Assembly: GCA_017461665.1 (NCBI GenBank)
Contig: JAFTXI010000047.1
Location: 1 to 37,849 of the forward strand
Source of the DNA: Bacteroidales bacterium
Lineage (GTDB): Bacteria; Bacteroidota; Bacteroidia; Bacteroidales; F082
Reading direction: 5' to 3'
DNA length: 37,849 nt
Under the pieces are notes generated by a model. The model did not search any database. It was not told the origin of the DNA and saw only the letters and a program-made list of their open reading frames with translations. Both the position numbers and the translations under genes were made by a program. This document shows, in pieces, positions 26,961-35,851 of the stretch. Within the stretch, counting starts at the first letter, position 1, and every line of letters starts with the position of its first letter.

Positions 26961-26968
26961 CAAAGATA
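26961..26968 (-). promoter_or_regulatory. -7 promoter element for rpmE2
   Basis: TATCTTTG on the minus strand, 39 nt before the rpmE2 ATG; a TTTTTG lies upstream at a shorter than usual spacing (about 15 bp). Confidence 0.6.
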
Positions 26969-27253
26969 GTAATTTTCTTTGAACAAAAATACATTTTCGC
27001 AAACTTTTTTATATTTTTTATAGATTTATATAAATCAATCATTTATAAAATTTTAAGATTTATTTTTTAACAATCAATCGAGAAAAAAACTAATAAAAAG
27101 TATTTTTAAAATCCTTCCAAATCTACATTTTTCAAAAAAAGTCAATTTAAGCGAAATTTGTAGAATAGGTTACGATTTGGGTGCATATAACTAATAAGGT
27201 ATATAGTTAATAATTGTCAGAAAAATAAAAAAAAACATTTTATAATAAATGTG

Positions 27254-27282
27254 TTGTTTATTAGTTTAATTTGTTATCTTTG
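27254..27282 (+). promoter_or_regulatory. Promoter of the serC operon
   Basis: TTG at 27254-27256, an 18-bp gap and TATCTTTG at 27275-27282, close to the Bacteroidetes consensus TTTG-N19-TAnnTTTG. The leader to the serC ATG is about 50 nt. Confidence 0.75.
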
Positions 27283-27338
27283 CCACGTTAAAACTTTAAA
27301 TAAAAAAATAATCATTTATAAATTTAAATACATTAGAG

Positions 27339-28424
27339 ATGAAACACAATTTCAACGCAGGACCATGTGTCCTTCCAAGAGAAGCTGTTGAAGCAGCTAT
27401 TGAAGCAATCCGTGACTTTGACAACACAGGTATCGGTATCCTTGAAATTTCACACCGTACACCGGGTTGGGAACGCGTAATGGCAGAAACACGTCAATTA
27501 TGGCGCGAACTTTTGAACATTCCAGATAACTACGAAGTATTGTTCCTTGGCGGTGGTGCTTCAACACAATTCTTCCATGTTCCAGCTAACCTTTTGAAAA
27601 ACAAAGCCGCTTATCTTCAAACAGGTGTTTGGGCTAAGAAAGCTGCTAAAGAAGCTAAATTCTATGGCGACGTTGAAATCGTTGCTTCTTCAGAAGACAA
27701 AACATATTCATACATCCCTAAAGATTATGTAATCCCTACAGACGCTGACTATTTCCACATCACAACAAACAACACTATCTACGGTACAGAAATCCGTTAC
27801 GATATGGATTGCCCAGTTGACTTAGTCGCTGACATGTCATCAGACATCATGAGCCGTCCTGTTGACGTAAGCAAATATGCTCTCATCTACGGTGGTGCTC
27901 AAAAGAACGTTGGTCCTGCTGGCGTTACATTCGTCATCATCCGTCGTGACCTCCTTGGCAAATTAGAAGGCGAACGCAAACTCCAAACAATGGTTGACTA
28001 CCGTACACACGCTGCTGAAGAAGATCGCAACATATCTATGTTCAACACTCCTCCTGTATTCCCTATCTACGTAATGTACCAAACATTAAAATGGGTTAAG
28101 AACCTCGGTGGCGTCGAAGCAATGAACAAAATCAACGTTGAAAAAGCAGAACTCCTCTATAACGAAATCGATCGCAACTCAATGTTCGTCGGCACAGCAG
28201 CTAAAGAAGACCGTTCTATCATGAACGTTTGCTTCGTAATGGCTCCAGGTCACGAAGACAAAGAAAAAGCATTCATGGAATTTGCTAAAGAACGTGGTAT
28301 GGTCGGTATCAAAGGTCACCGTTCAGTTGGTGGTTTCCGCGCTTCTATCTACAACGCTTGCCCAGTAGAGTCTGTTAAAGCTCTCGTACAATGCATGCAA
28401 GACTTCGAAGCAGCTAACAAATAA
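27339..28424 (+). CDS. serC: Phosphoserine aminotransferase
   Basis: A PLP enzyme that transaminates 3-phosphohydroxypyruvate to phosphoserine, the second step of serine synthesis; it can also serve in PLP synthesis. The 361 residues begin [20 protein letters not shown]. The PLP-binding lysine is K189 in [13 protein letters not shown], and [14 protein letters not shown] and [12 protein letters not shown] are typical family landmarks. Codon choice is strongly biased (GCT, GGT, CGT, AAC), suggesting high expression. serA follows after 28 nt. Confidence 0.98.
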   Translation: MKHNFNAGPCVLPREAVEAAIEAIRDFDNTGIGILEISHRTPGWERVMAETRQLWRELLNIPDNYEVLFLGGGASTQFFHVPANLLKNKAAYLQTGVWAKKAAKEAKFYGDVEIVASSEDKTYSYIPKDYVIPTDADYFHITTNNTIYGTEIRYDMDCPVDLVADMSSDIMSRPVDVSKYALIYGGAQKNVGPAGVTFVIIRRDLLGKLEGERKLQTMVDYRTHAAEEDRNISMFNTPPVFPIYVMYQTLKWVKNLGGVEAMNKINVEKAELLYNEIDRNSMFVGTAAKEDRSIMNVCFVMAPGHEDKEKAFMEFAKERGMVGIKGHRSVGGFRASIYNACPVESVKALVQCMQDFEAANK

Positions 28425-28452
28425 TATTTCATAACATAAAATAAATTAAAAA

Positions 28453-29367
28453 ATGAAAGTATTAGTAGCAACAGAAAAACCTTTCTCAAAGGCAGCCGTT
28501 GACGGCATCAGAACAATCGTTGAAGAAGCTGGTTACGAATTGGCTCTCCTAGAAAAATATACAGATGTACAACAATTCTACGATGCAGTAGCAGACGCTG
28601 ACGCTCTCATCGTACGTTCAGACAAAGTCACTAAAGAAGTTATTGACCACGCTAACAACCTTAAAATCGTTGTCCGTGCTGGCGCAGGTTTCGACAACTT
28701 AGACTTAGCAGCTTGTACAGCAAAGAACATCGTAGCTATGAACACTCCAGGTCAAAACTCAAACGCAGTTGCAGAATTGGCAATCGGTATGATGATCTAC
28801 ATGGCACGTAACACATTCAAACCAGGTACAGGTTGTGAATTAAAAGGTAAGAAAGTCGGTATCCACGCTTACGGTAACGTAGGTCGTTTGGTAGCAGAAA
28901 AAGCAAGAGCTCTCGGTATGGAAGTATGGGCATTCGACCCATTCGTACCAACAGAGAAAATGGAAGCTGAAGGCGTTAAAGTTCCTGCAACATTGGAAGA
29001 ACTCTACTCAAACTGTGACTACATCTCATTGCACATCCCTGCAAACGAAAAAACAAGAGGTTCTATCAACTACGAACTTCTTTCAAAAATGCCTAAAGGC
29101 GGTTGCTTAGTCAACACAGCTCGTAAAGAAGTTATCGACGAAGCTGGTATGGAAAAACTCCTCGCAGACCGCGCTGACTTTAAATATGTAACAGACATCG
29201 CTCCTGCAAACCAAGCAGCATTAGAACAATTCGCTCCTCGCTTCTTTGCAACACCTAAGAAACAAGGCGCTGAAACAGCAGAAGCTAACATGAATGCAGG
29301 TCTCGCCGCAGCACGCCAAATAGTTGGCTTCATCGAAAACGGTGAAACTAAATTCAGAGTTAATTGA
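28453..29367 (+). CDS. serA: D-3-phosphoglycerate dehydrogenase, short form
   Basis: Catalyses NAD-dependent oxidation of 3-phosphoglycerate, the first step of serine synthesis. At 304 residues it has only the substrate- and NAD-binding domains and no C-terminal ACT domain, so serine feedback through ACT is not expected. Seen: VRAGAGFDNLDLAA, AYGNVGRLVAEKARALGMEV (nucleotide fold) and NTARKEVIDE with the conserved Arg. Where most dehydrogenases of this family have catalytic His (T-P-H), this protein reads ATPKKQGAETAEAN with Lys at about 269. The same kind of substitution is known in the short PGDH of Entamoeba, considered close to Bacteroides enzymes. Confidence 0.95.
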   Translation: MKVLVATEKPFSKAAVDGIRTIVEEAGYELALLEKYTDVQQFYDAVADADALIVRSDKVTKEVIDHANNLKIVVRAGAGFDNLDLAACTAKNIVAMNTPGQNSNAVAELAIGMMIYMARNTFKPGTGCELKGKKVGIHAYGNVGRLVAEKARALGMEVWAFDPFVPTEKMEAEGVKVPATLEELYSNCDYISLHIPANEKTRGSINYELLSKMPKGGCLVNTARKEVIDEAGMEKLLADRADFKYVTDIAPANQAALEQFAPRFFATPKKQGAETAEANMNAGLAAARQIVGFIENGETKFRVN

Positions 29368-29374
29368 TAAATAA

Positions 29375-29415
29375 AACAAGATTCATCTCGCCATTACGGC
29401 GAGATGAATCTTGTT
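29375..29415. terminator. 18-bp perfect inverted repeat after serA
   Basis: Perfect 18-bp arms (AACAAGATTCATCTCGCC and its complement) around an ATTAC loop. It starts 8 nt after the serA stop. No strong U-run follows, only TTGTTAATATT, so it is either a terminator of relaxed type, a processing or stability element, or a control point for the downstream genes. Confidence 0.75.
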
Positions 29416-29457
29416 AATATTATAAACCAACTAATATTAACTAACAATAGCTATAGT

Positions 29458-29922
29458 ATGGGTCAAGACGAAAGTAAATCTACGACTTTCTTCAGATTTG
29501 AAGATCTTCGTGTATATAGCAAAGCCATTGGTTTTGTCACTTTGCTAACCGAAGCTAGTTCTTTGGCAACTAATGACATCGAAAGTCATTTCTACAAAAG
29601 ATTTTTGGAAGAAGCAACATTGATAGCTTTCAACATCGCAGAGGGTTCATCTAAAAACAAATCTTCTTTCGTAAATCAACTGAAATCTGCAAAGACTAAC
29701 ATTCGTAAATGTGTTGTCTTCACAACAATAGGAAGACAAAATGATTTCATCAACAACGAAAAAGAGGAAGAAATTCGCAAACAGCTGATGGAATTAACAA
29801 AGATGATAGGTGCATTGATTATATCATTACAAAAAAATAATAACAACTATCATCACGAAATCAACGATATTCACGAGTCGCAAGACGGCATCGATGATTT
29901 CGAAGAAAACATTATATGGTAA
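29458..29922 (+). CDS. Four-helix-bundle protein (S23 / 23S intervening-sequence type)
   Basis: About 154 residues from the ATG at 29458-29460. The pattern FFRFEDLRVYSKAIGFVTLL, then HFYKRFLEEATLIAFNIAEG and KSSFVNQLKSAKTNIRKCVV, is that of the four-helix-bundle family first noted in 23S rRNA intervening sequences. No function is established for chromosomal members. The frame is open upstream to 29404, but that start would fall inside the 18-bp inverted repeat and lacks family similarity. It sits between serA and the DUF1015 gene (40-nt gap downstream). The tail (about 135-154) is acidic and probably disordered. Confidence 0.8.
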   Translation: MGQDESKSTTFFRFEDLRVYSKAIGFVTLLTEASSLATNDIESHFYKRFLEEATLIAFNIAEGSSKNKSSFVNQLKSAKTNIRKCVVFTTIGRQNDFINNEKEEEIRKQLMELTKMIGALIISLQKNNNNYHHEINDIHESQDGIDDFEENIIW

Positions 29923-29962
29923 ACAACTATTAACTAAATATTAACATCTAAAAACTAATAAC

Positions 29963-31231
29963 ATGTCAGTAATTAAACCATTTAAAGGATACCGTCCTCC
30001 GGTAAATATTGTTGAAAAGTTAGCTTCAAGACCTTACGACGTTTTGAATACAGAAGAAGCTCGCGTTGAATGTGAAGGCAATCCATATAGCCTCCTTCAC
30101 GTAACAAAAGCTGAAATCGACCTCGCCCATGGTACAAAAGACAGCGACCTTACAACATATATCAAAGTCGTTGAAAACTTCAACGCATTCAAAGATTATG
30201 GATGGTTGGTTCAAGACAATGAAGAAAAATTATATATCTATGCTCAAAGCATGAACCCAACAGAAGCCGACGCTCATTGGCAATATGGTATCGTTGCTTG
30301 TGCTTGGAGTGAAGACTATGTAAACCAAGTCATTAAAAAACACGAGCTCACACGTAAAGATAAAGAAGAAGACCGTATGAAACACGTTCGCATCACAAAC
30401 GCTAACGTTGAACCTGTATTCTTCGCTTATCCAGCTGTCAACGAAATCGATGCTATCGTCAACAATATCGTTCGTCACCAAGCTCCTATCTACGACTTCA
30501 TCGCTAAGGAAGATAACTTCGGTCACCGTTTCTGGGTCATCGACGACAAAGCTACTATCGACAGATTAGTTGAACTCTTCGCTACTAAAGTTCCTTCAAT
30601 GTACATCGCCGACGGTCACCACAGAAGCGCTGCTGCAGCTCTCGTAGGTCAAGAGAAAAAAGAAAACAATTCTGGTCACACAGGCAAAGAAGAATATAAC
30701 TTCTTCATGACAGTAATATTCCCTGACAACCAATTGAAGATTATCGACTACAACCGCGTCGTTAAAGATTTGAACGGTCTCTCAAAAGAAGAATTCCTCA
30801 ACGCTTTGACAGAATCATTCGAGGTTGAAGACATGGGAACAGAAATCTACAAACCTGCTAAGTTACACGAATTCAGTACATACTTAGATGGTCACTGGTA
30901 TAAACTCAACGCTAAAGCCGGCACTTTCAACGACGAAGACCCAATCGGTGTTTTAGACGTAACAATCCTCTCAAACCTTGTTTTAGACAAGATTTTAGGT
31001 ATTAAAGACTTACGTACCGACAAACGCATCGACTTCGTTGGTGGTATCCGTGGTCTCGGCGAATTGAAACGTCGCGTTGACAACGGCGAGATGAAAGTCG
31101 CTTTCGCTTTACATCCAGTAACAATGAAACAAATCATAGACATTGCTGACAGCGGCAATATCATGCCTCCTAAGACAACATGGTTCGAACCTAAACTCCG
31201 TTCAGGTCTCGTAATTCATACTTTGGAATAA
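29963..31231 (+). CDS. DUF1015 family protein, serine operon
   Basis: A 422-residue cytoplasmic protein covered by DUF1015: VIKPFKGYRPP and RPYDVLNTEEARVECEGNPY at the N-terminus, IKKHELTRKDKEEDRMKHV in the middle, and MYIADGHHRSAAA at about residue 215. Function is not established. The D-G-H-H-R motif resembles the D/G-x-H-R signature of the ParB/SbnI/SerK fold, whose members include free-serine kinases; this gives a possible link to the upstream serC and serA, but is inference. Codon use is as optimised as in serC/serA. A strong terminator follows. Confidence 0.85.
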   Translation: MSVIKPFKGYRPPVNIVEKLASRPYDVLNTEEARVECEGNPYSLLHVTKAEIDLAHGTKDSDLTTYIKVVENFNAFKDYGWLVQDNEEKLYIYAQSMNPTEADAHWQYGIVACAWSEDYVNQVIKKHELTRKDKEEDRMKHVRITNANVEPVFFAYPAVNEIDAIVNNIVRHQAPIYDFIAKEDNFGHRFWVIDDKATIDRLVELFATKVPSMYIADGHHRSAAAALVGQEKKENNSGHTGKEEYNFFMTVIFPDNQLKIIDYNRVVKDLNGLSKEEFLNALTESFEVEDMGTEIYKPAKLHEFSTYLDGHWYKLNAKAGTFNDEDPIGVLDVTILSNLVLDKILGIKDLRTDKRIDFVGGIRGLGELKRRVDNGEMKVAFALHPVTMKQIIDIADSGNIMPPKTTWFEPKLRSGLVIHTLE

Positions 31232-31233
31232 GG

Positions 31234-31268
31234 TAAAAAAAAGAGCGACGGCGTCGCTCTTTTTTTTT
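31234..31268. terminator. Bidirectional terminator
   Basis: AAGAGCGAC/GTCGCTCTT stem (31241-31249 with 31253-31261), 3-nt loop, an A-run before it and T9 after it (31260-31268). It serves the DUF1015 operon on the plus strand and, through the A-run, the convergent lipoprotein gene on the minus strand. Confidence 0.92.
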
Positions 31269-31270
31269 GT

Positions 31271-32884
31271 TTAATCCTTCACAGGTCTTATCGTCATACC
31301 ATTGCGACGAAGACTCCAGTTGCAGTAAAATTGATAGCTGCACATATCCAAGAAACAAGCTTTATTTAAAGTTGGCTCAGATCCTTCTTCTTCGTATGGC
31401 GTTGACATCCAATAATAGCCAAAGACATCTAAGTCTATCAAATCACCATTGACGCGGAAACCTGCAGCAGGAAGGAATATGTAGTTACCATTTGTCTTTG
31501 ATGTGACTTTATAACCAACAATGCCGTTATCATCGACCCATGTCCAAGTACATTCTTGTGTGAGTTCATACATTTCTTCCAATGTAGGCATTCTCCATCC
31601 ATTACCCCACTTTGCAGCAGCTGCGTCATATAACGGATTACCAGAGATATCACCTAAATCTTTATAATATGAAGAACAATTTCCTGACTCGTATGTATCT
31701 TTTGGTTCTATCTCACCCCATGCGAAATGGTCACCGTGGCCTTCAGGATATGAAGTTCCGACATTATGCATAGCCCATTTAACTCCACTTGGAAGACCTA
31801 AATCAACATATTCATATTCCACCACTACATCATCTGCTTCGGTAGTAAAATGAATAGGATCACTAACGACTTCACCTGCACTGTTTATTGCGTAAGCATT
31901 GACATAGTATACTGTTGACTCTGATAAACCTGTTAATAGATAAGTAAAACTTCCTAAGCCCTCTCCTACTTTCACGCGATGTGGTTCTATCGTCTCAGAA
32001 TTATCCATACCAGCACCTGCTTTGCTCCAGATAAATCCACGTTCAGTAACTTCTGCACCACCATCAGTTAAAACTTCTGCTGTTATTGTTGCTGTATGGA
32101 ATGAAATTTCAGAAACTGTAACTCCAGAAACTGTTGGTAACTCGACAACTATTTCATTCTTTTCAGTAGTGAAATAAACAATCTCACCGTAAGATGTTCC
32201 AGCATCATTAGTTGCGTATGCCATCACTCTGTATTCTGTACCTTCTTTTAAATCTGTAAGTTGATAATTAAATTGACCTGCACCAGAACCAGCTTCAACT
32301 TTATTATCATTTAAAGGTATCTCGCCTTCAAATTCCACATTTTTTTCATTCCAATAAAAACCACGCTCTGTGACTTCAGCACCGCCGTCATTAAGAACTT
32401 CAGCTACTATTGATGCTGTATTATCTGTAATTTCTGAAACTGTAACAGTTGTAACTGCTGGTAACTCAACAACTATTTCACCACCGTTGTCGTCACCACC
32501 ATTATCATCAGCTTTTAAAGTAGTAAATGTTTGCTCACTGCCGTAAGCAGTACCTACTTCATTTGTTGCGAATGCTCTGACATAATAAGTCGTGCTGTCT
32601 TTCAAGTTACGAATTGTCGCTGTGAAGAAATCAGTAGCTGGTTCATATCTTGACAACTCAGTTGTAACATTGTCATTCAATGTAGGATTTTGATTTGTGC
32701 TCCAGCAGAAACCTTTTGCAGTAATTTCCGCGTTACCGTTATCCCATATTTCTCCAGAGCAAACAGCGCTCTCTGCTGTCACTTCAGTTACGGGATGAGT
32801 ACCTACAGAAGGTAATTTAGGATCTGGTTTGCATGAAAACAAGATGCCGCAAACCACAGCAATTAAAACGAAATACTTTTTCAT
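31271..32884 (-). CDS. Lipoprotein with three fibronectin-like repeats and a FISUMP-like domain
   Basis: A 537-residue lipoprotein with lipobox LFSC near residue 18. Three repeats of about 100 residues follow, each with a core such as TDNTASIVAEVLNDGGAEVT, a RGFYW-type strand and a YYVRAFATN-type strand, as in fibronectin type III-like modules of Bacteroidetes surface proteins. The second and third repeats are closely similar. The C-terminal 165 residues (from EYVDLGLPSGVKWAMHNVG, with FAWGEIEPKDTY, WGNGWRMPTLEEMYEL and RRNGMTIRPVKD) resemble the Fibrobacter major paralogous (FISUMP) domain. Probably an exposed surface protein; ligand unknown. Confidence 0.78.
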   Translation of the reverse strand: MKKYFVLIAVVCGILFSCKPDPKLPSVGTHPVTEVTAESAVCSGEIWDNGNAEITAKGFCWSTNQNPTLNDNVTTELSRYEPATDFFTATIRNLKDSTTYYVRAFATNEVGTAYGSEQTFTTLKADDNGGDDNGGEIVVELPAVTTVTVSEITDNTASIVAEVLNDGGAEVTERGFYWNEKNVEFEGEIPLNDNKVEAGSGAGQFNYQLTDLKEGTEYRVMAYATNDAGTSYGEIVYFTTEKNEIVVELPTVSGVTVSEISFHTATITAEVLTDGGAEVTERGFIWSKAGAGMDNSETIEPHRVKVGEGLGSFTYLLTGLSESTVYYVNAYAINSAGEVVSDPIHFTTEADDVVVEYEYVDLGLPSGVKWAMHNVGTSYPEGHGDHFAWGEIEPKDTYESGNCSSYYKDLGDISGNPLYDAAAAKWGNGWRMPTLEEMYELTQECTWTWVDDNGIVGYKVTSKTNGNYIFLPAAGFRVNGDLIDLDVFGYYWMSTPYEEEGSEPTLNKACFLDMCSYQFYCNWSLRRNGMTIRPVKD

Positions 32885-32948
32885 AATTTGATTTAAAAAT
32901 AAATAAGTGTATAAATACTAACAATCTGATTAAAACCTTTTAAAATGT

Positions 32949-32976
32949 AAAAAGACAACCCTAAAGCTGTCTTTTT
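32949..32976 (-). terminator. Terminator of the YebC-family gene
   Basis: AAAAAGACA/TGTCTTTTT arms with a 10-12 nt loop, T-runs on both strands. It lies 36 nt after the YebC-family stop on the minus strand. Confidence 0.7.
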
Positions 32977-33011
32977 TCTACCACAATATCTTATCTTTTC
33001 TTTATCTTCAA

Positions 33012-33722
33012 TTATTCCATGTTGGTATAGACCGATTGTACGTCTTCGTCGTCTTCTACCTTTTCCAAGAATTTCTCTATTGCTTCAACGTCTTCTGCCG
33101 AGAAAGCGACAGGGCTGTTAGGGAAACGTTGCAAGTTGGCTTTCTTAACTGCGATACCTAATTTCTCCAAAGCTGTCTGCATCGTTCCGAATGCTGTCCA
33201 GTCCGACAATGCTACAACGCCTTCTTCTGTTGCTTCTATTTCTTCGAGACCTGCATCGATGAGTTCGAGTTCGATTTCTTCTACGTCCATGCCTTCTGGC
33301 AATTCAAGTTCAAACACAGCTTTACGACTGAACATGAATTCCAAAGAACCTGTTGGAACCAAAGAACCTCCACATTTGTTGAAATAAGAACGAACGTTGG
33401 CTACGGTACGTGTTGTGTTGTCAGTAGCACATTCAACGACGACGAGAACGCCGGCAGGACCTTTGCCTTCATAGACGATTTCCACCATGTCAGCAGCGTC
33501 TTTAGCAGTCGCTCTCTTGATAGCTGCATCGATGTTGTCCTTTGGCATGTTTTCAGCCTTGGCGTTGATGATAGCCTGACGCAATCTTGGATTCATATCA
33601 GGATCTGCCCCACCTTCTTTAGCTGCAATAGTAATCATCTTACTCAATTTAGGGAACACTCTCGACATGTGACCCCATCTTTTCATCTTCGCTGCCTTGC
33701 GATATTCAAATGCTCTTCCCAT
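33012..33722 (-). CDS. yebC: YebC/PmpR (TACO1) family protein
   Basis: A 236-residue member of the YebC/TACO1 family, regarded as DNA-binding regulators in some bacteria and more recently as translation factors. It starts [20 protein letters not shown], has [20 protein letters not shown] and [14 protein letters not shown], and [20 protein letters not shown]. Length and motifs are typical. It has its own promoter (33789-33818) and terminator, so it is probably a single-gene unit. Confidence 0.93.
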   Translation of the reverse strand: MGRAFEYRKAAKMKRWGHMSRVFPKLSKMITIAAKEGGADPDMNPRLRQAIINAKAENMPKDNIDAAIKRATAKDAADMVEIVYEGKGPAGVLVVVECATDNTTRTVANVRSYFNKCGGSLVPTGSLEFMFSRKAVFELELPEGMDVEEIELELIDAGLEEIEATEEGVVALSDWTAFGTMQTALEKLGIAVKKANLQRFPNSPVAFSAEDVEAIEKFLEKVEDDEDVQSVYTNME

Positions 33723-33788
33723 TGTATATTCTTTTTATAATTTTTTACATTTCCGGACACATTCGATATGCCCCTATTTTTTGTTGTG

Positions 33789-33818
33789 CAAATTTACAAT
33801 TTTACTCTTAACTGCAAA
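33789..33818 (-). promoter_or_regulatory. Promoter of the YebC-family gene
   Basis: On the minus strand: TTTG (33815-33818), 18-bp gap, TAAATTTG (33789-33796), close to the Bacteroidetes consensus. The leader is about 65 nt. Confidence 0.7.
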
Positions 33819-33891
33819 GGATTTTTTTGTTAATTTTATTAATGATTTGCAGACTCTGACCTTAATATAAATTTTCAACTTTCAATTTCCA

Positions 33892-33941
33892 AGACGTGTC
33901 AATTACGTATTATTAAAATCATTGGTGTAATCGACGCGTCT
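33892..33941. repeat. Palindromic repeat, family A copy 3
   Basis: Arms AGACGTGTCAATTAC and GTAATCGACGCGTCT; they differ at two positions, both of the wobble type. The loop is about 20 nt. Compare 7816-7863 and 15555-15607. Confidence 0.85.
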
Positions 33942-33975
33942 CTACTTAATTATAAACTTTCAATTGTTAATTGTT

Positions 33976-34076
33976 AATTAATTTGGGCGTTCCGGCTATC
34001 GCCGTCGGGCTTTCCGCTATATCTTTTTCCGCTTTCGCTCCAAAAGGATGCCGCTCCAATCCCTAACGCAAACGCT
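33976..34076. repeat. Interspersed repeat, short copy
   Basis: This shares the left part (TTAATTTGGGCGTTCCGGCT, CGCCGTCGGGCTTTCCGC, TATATCTTT) and right part (AAGGATGCCGCTCCAATCCC, TAACGCAAA) with 3609-3794 but lacks the about 80-bp central block containing the REP-type palindrome. Confidence 0.85.
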
Positions 34077-34111
34077 GCTGTAAATAAAACAATGGTTTTA
34101 TATGCAATTTT

Positions 34112-34130
34112 GGGCGTATGCAATACGCCC
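34112..34130. repeat. Small GC-rich palindrome
   Basis: GGGCGTAT, GCA loop, ATACGCCC, followed by CTACA. A related half (ATATGCCCCTA) is at about 33767-33777. Confidence 0.7.
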
Positions 34131-34172
34131 CTACATTATTGTCAATAATTCATAATTATGCATTATGAATTG

Positions 34173-35084
34173 TCAAACCTCCATCGCTCCTATCAAATCG
34201 CTGACATTCTTGAATCCGTGACGTTCGCAATATTCGACTATTCCTTTTGCCACCTTGACGGTGATAGCAGGATCGATGAAGTTAGCTGTACCAATCTCTA
34301 TCGCTGACGCACCGGCGAGCAAGAACTCGATAGCATCTGTCGCCGATGAGATGCCTCCTAAACCTATTACCGGAATCTTCACAGCCTTAGCCACTTGCCA
34401 TACCATTCTCAACGCGATAGGCTTTACGCAAGCTCCCGACAAACCACCTGTTATTGTCGATAACTTAGGTCTTCTCTTCTCAGCGTCGACAGCCATTCCT
34501 AACAATGTGTTTATCAACGAGACAGAGTCAGCACCTGAAGCCTCAGCACCCAATGCCAAGTCAGCGATGCTTGTCACGTTAGGAGAAAGCTTCACGATGA
34601 GATGTTTGTCATAAACCTTTCTCACTGCCGAAACCACTTGTTCAATTCCTGAAGTCGTCACGCCGAATGCCATGCCGCCTTGTTTCACGTTAGGGCAAGA
34701 TACGTTGAGTTCAATAGCAGGGATATTTTCAAGAGCATTGACTTTCTCAGCCACTGCGCAATAATCCTCTATCGTTGAACCTGATACGTTGACGATTATG
34801 TTAGTGTCAATATCTTTAATTCTTGGATAAATAGTCTCGATGAAATAATCGATGCCTTTGTTTTGGAGACCTACGGCATTGAGCATTCCCGAGGGAGTCT
34901 CAGCCATGCGAGGATAAGGATTTCCTTCGCGGTGGTTCAAGGTTGTTCCTTTGACTAGTATGCCGCCTATTTGCGACAAGTCGATGAAGTCGGCATATTC
35001 TTCGCCGTAGCCGAAAGTTCCTGATGCCGTCATCACAGGGTTTTTCAAGGTAAGACCTTTGAGATGTATCGTTTCGTTTACCAT
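34173..35084 (-). CDS. pyrD: Dihydroorotate dehydrogenase B, catalytic subunit
   Basis: Converts dihydroorotate to orotate in pyrimidine synthesis, passing electrons to NAD through PyrK. The 303 residues match the type 1B form: [16 protein letters not shown], the active-site cysteine C130 in [13 protein letters not shown], and the FMN phosphate-binding stretch [20 protein letters not shown]. The start overlaps the pyrK end by 7 bp, indicating translational coupling. Confidence 0.97.
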   Translation of the reverse strand: MVNETIHLKGLTLKNPVMTASGTFGYGEEYADFIDLSQIGGILVKGTTLNHREGNPYPRMAETPSGMLNAVGLQNKGIDYFIETIYPRIKDIDTNIIVNVSGSTIEDYCAVAEKVNALENIPAIELNVSCPNVKQGGMAFGVTTSGIEQVVSAVRKVYDKHLIVKLSPNVTSIADLALGAEASGADSVSLINTLLGMAVDAEKRRPKLSTITGGLSGACVKPIALRMVWQVAKAVKIPVIGLGGISSATDAIEFLLAGASAIEIGTANFIDPAITVKVAKGIVEYCERHGFKNVSDLIGAMEV

Positions 35085-35842
35085 AACAACTTATTTATAT
35101 TCATTACAGGACCTTCTTTACAAACACATACGTTGCCTTCGATGGTGTTTTCCACACAGCAGAGGCAAGCGCCGAGACCGCAAGCCATGAGGTTTTCCAA
35201 CGACACCTCGCAGTCGATATTGTTTTCCCTCGCGATCTTCGTCACAGCCATCATCATCGGCTTAGGACCGCAGGTATAAATCATGTCGAATTGCTTTTCT
35301 TTCCAGATAGAATGTTGAGTAACAAAACCTTCCTCACCTAAGCTACCATCGTTGGTGGTGATAAACACCTCAGCGACAGATTTAAACTCTTCCAACATTA
35401 TCAAGTCGTTTTTCGAGCGACCGCCAAGTAAGAAATGAGGTGTCACTCCTTTTTCTTTCAACATCTTACCGAGATAATAAAGCGGAGCTATACCGATGCC
35501 GCCACCCACTAAGATGACGTTTTTGTTTTTATCTTCAGGAAGTGTGAAGCCGTTTCCGAGAGAATATATTATATTTAAGGTATCGCCTATTTTAGTGTCG
35601 GAGATTTTGTTAGTACCCTCGCCCACTCTCTGCACCAACAATGTTATTGTGCGATTTTGATAATCTACGTCGTGTATTGAAATAGGACGGCGGAGGTAAG
35701 TATGCTGAGCGTCATCGACGCGTACCTGCACGAACTGACCTGCTTTTATCTCTTCAAGAGGCTCATCACATTGAAGCAAAAGAAATGTCGATCTGTCCCA
35801 TTCTTTTTTTTCTATCAGGCGGAAGTCTGCAATTTTCTTCAT
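35078..35842 (-). CDS. pyrK: Dihydroorotate dehydrogenase B, electron transfer subunit
   Basis: The FAD and [2Fe-2S] subunit that carries electrons from PyrD to NAD. The 254 residues contain the flavin motif [10 protein letters not shown] (about 51-60), the nucleotide-binding GGGIGIAP (113-120) and a C-terminal iron-sulfur cluster site with cysteines near 221, 226, 229 and 241 (CGLGACLCC...CVCKEG). It is the first gene of the pyrK-pyrD pair. Its start lies only about 10 nt after a terminator-like hairpin and T-run. Confidence 0.95.
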   Translation of the reverse strand: MKKIADFRLIEKKEWDRSTFLLLQCDEPLEEIKAGQFVQVRVDDAQHTYLRRPISIHDVDYQNRTITLLVQRVGEGTNKISDTKIGDTLNIIYSLGNGFTLPEDKNKNVILVGGGIGIAPLYYLGKMLKEKGVTPHFLLGGRSKNDLIMLEEFKSVAEVFITTNDGSLGEEGFVTQHSIWKEKQFDMIYTCGPKPMMMAVTKIARENNIDCEVSLENLMACGLGACLCCVENTIEGNVCVCKEGPVMNINKLLW

Positions 35843-35851
35843 GGCATTTAT

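Larger units (their letters stand above)
26922..27338. other. AT-rich divergent promoter region
   Basis: This 417-bp very AT-rich spacer separates rpmE2 (minus) from serC (plus). It holds a -7 element for each direction. The middle (about 26990-27250) is rich in A/T runs and shows no gene or clear structure; it may act as a bendable upstream element, which is speculation. Confidence 0.6.
33723..34172. other. Repeat-filled spacer
   Basis: This 450-bp spacer between the YebC-family gene and pyrD holds the YebC-family promoter, a family A palindrome, the second copy of the long interspersed repeat, a GGGCGTAT/ATACGCCC palindrome (34112-34130) and CATAATTATGCATTATG words (about 34147-34170). No gene is supported. 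Confidence 0.7.

Noticed and set aside
28453-29367. serA as a truncated gene because the ACT domain is missing
   Set aside because: Short SerA forms of about 300 residues are normal in this group, and the C-terminus ends naturally before the inverted repeat.
29404-29457. Upstream start of the four-helix-bundle gene
   Set aside because: It lies within the 18-bp inverted repeat and the added residues lack family similarity; the ATG at 29458 fits the family.
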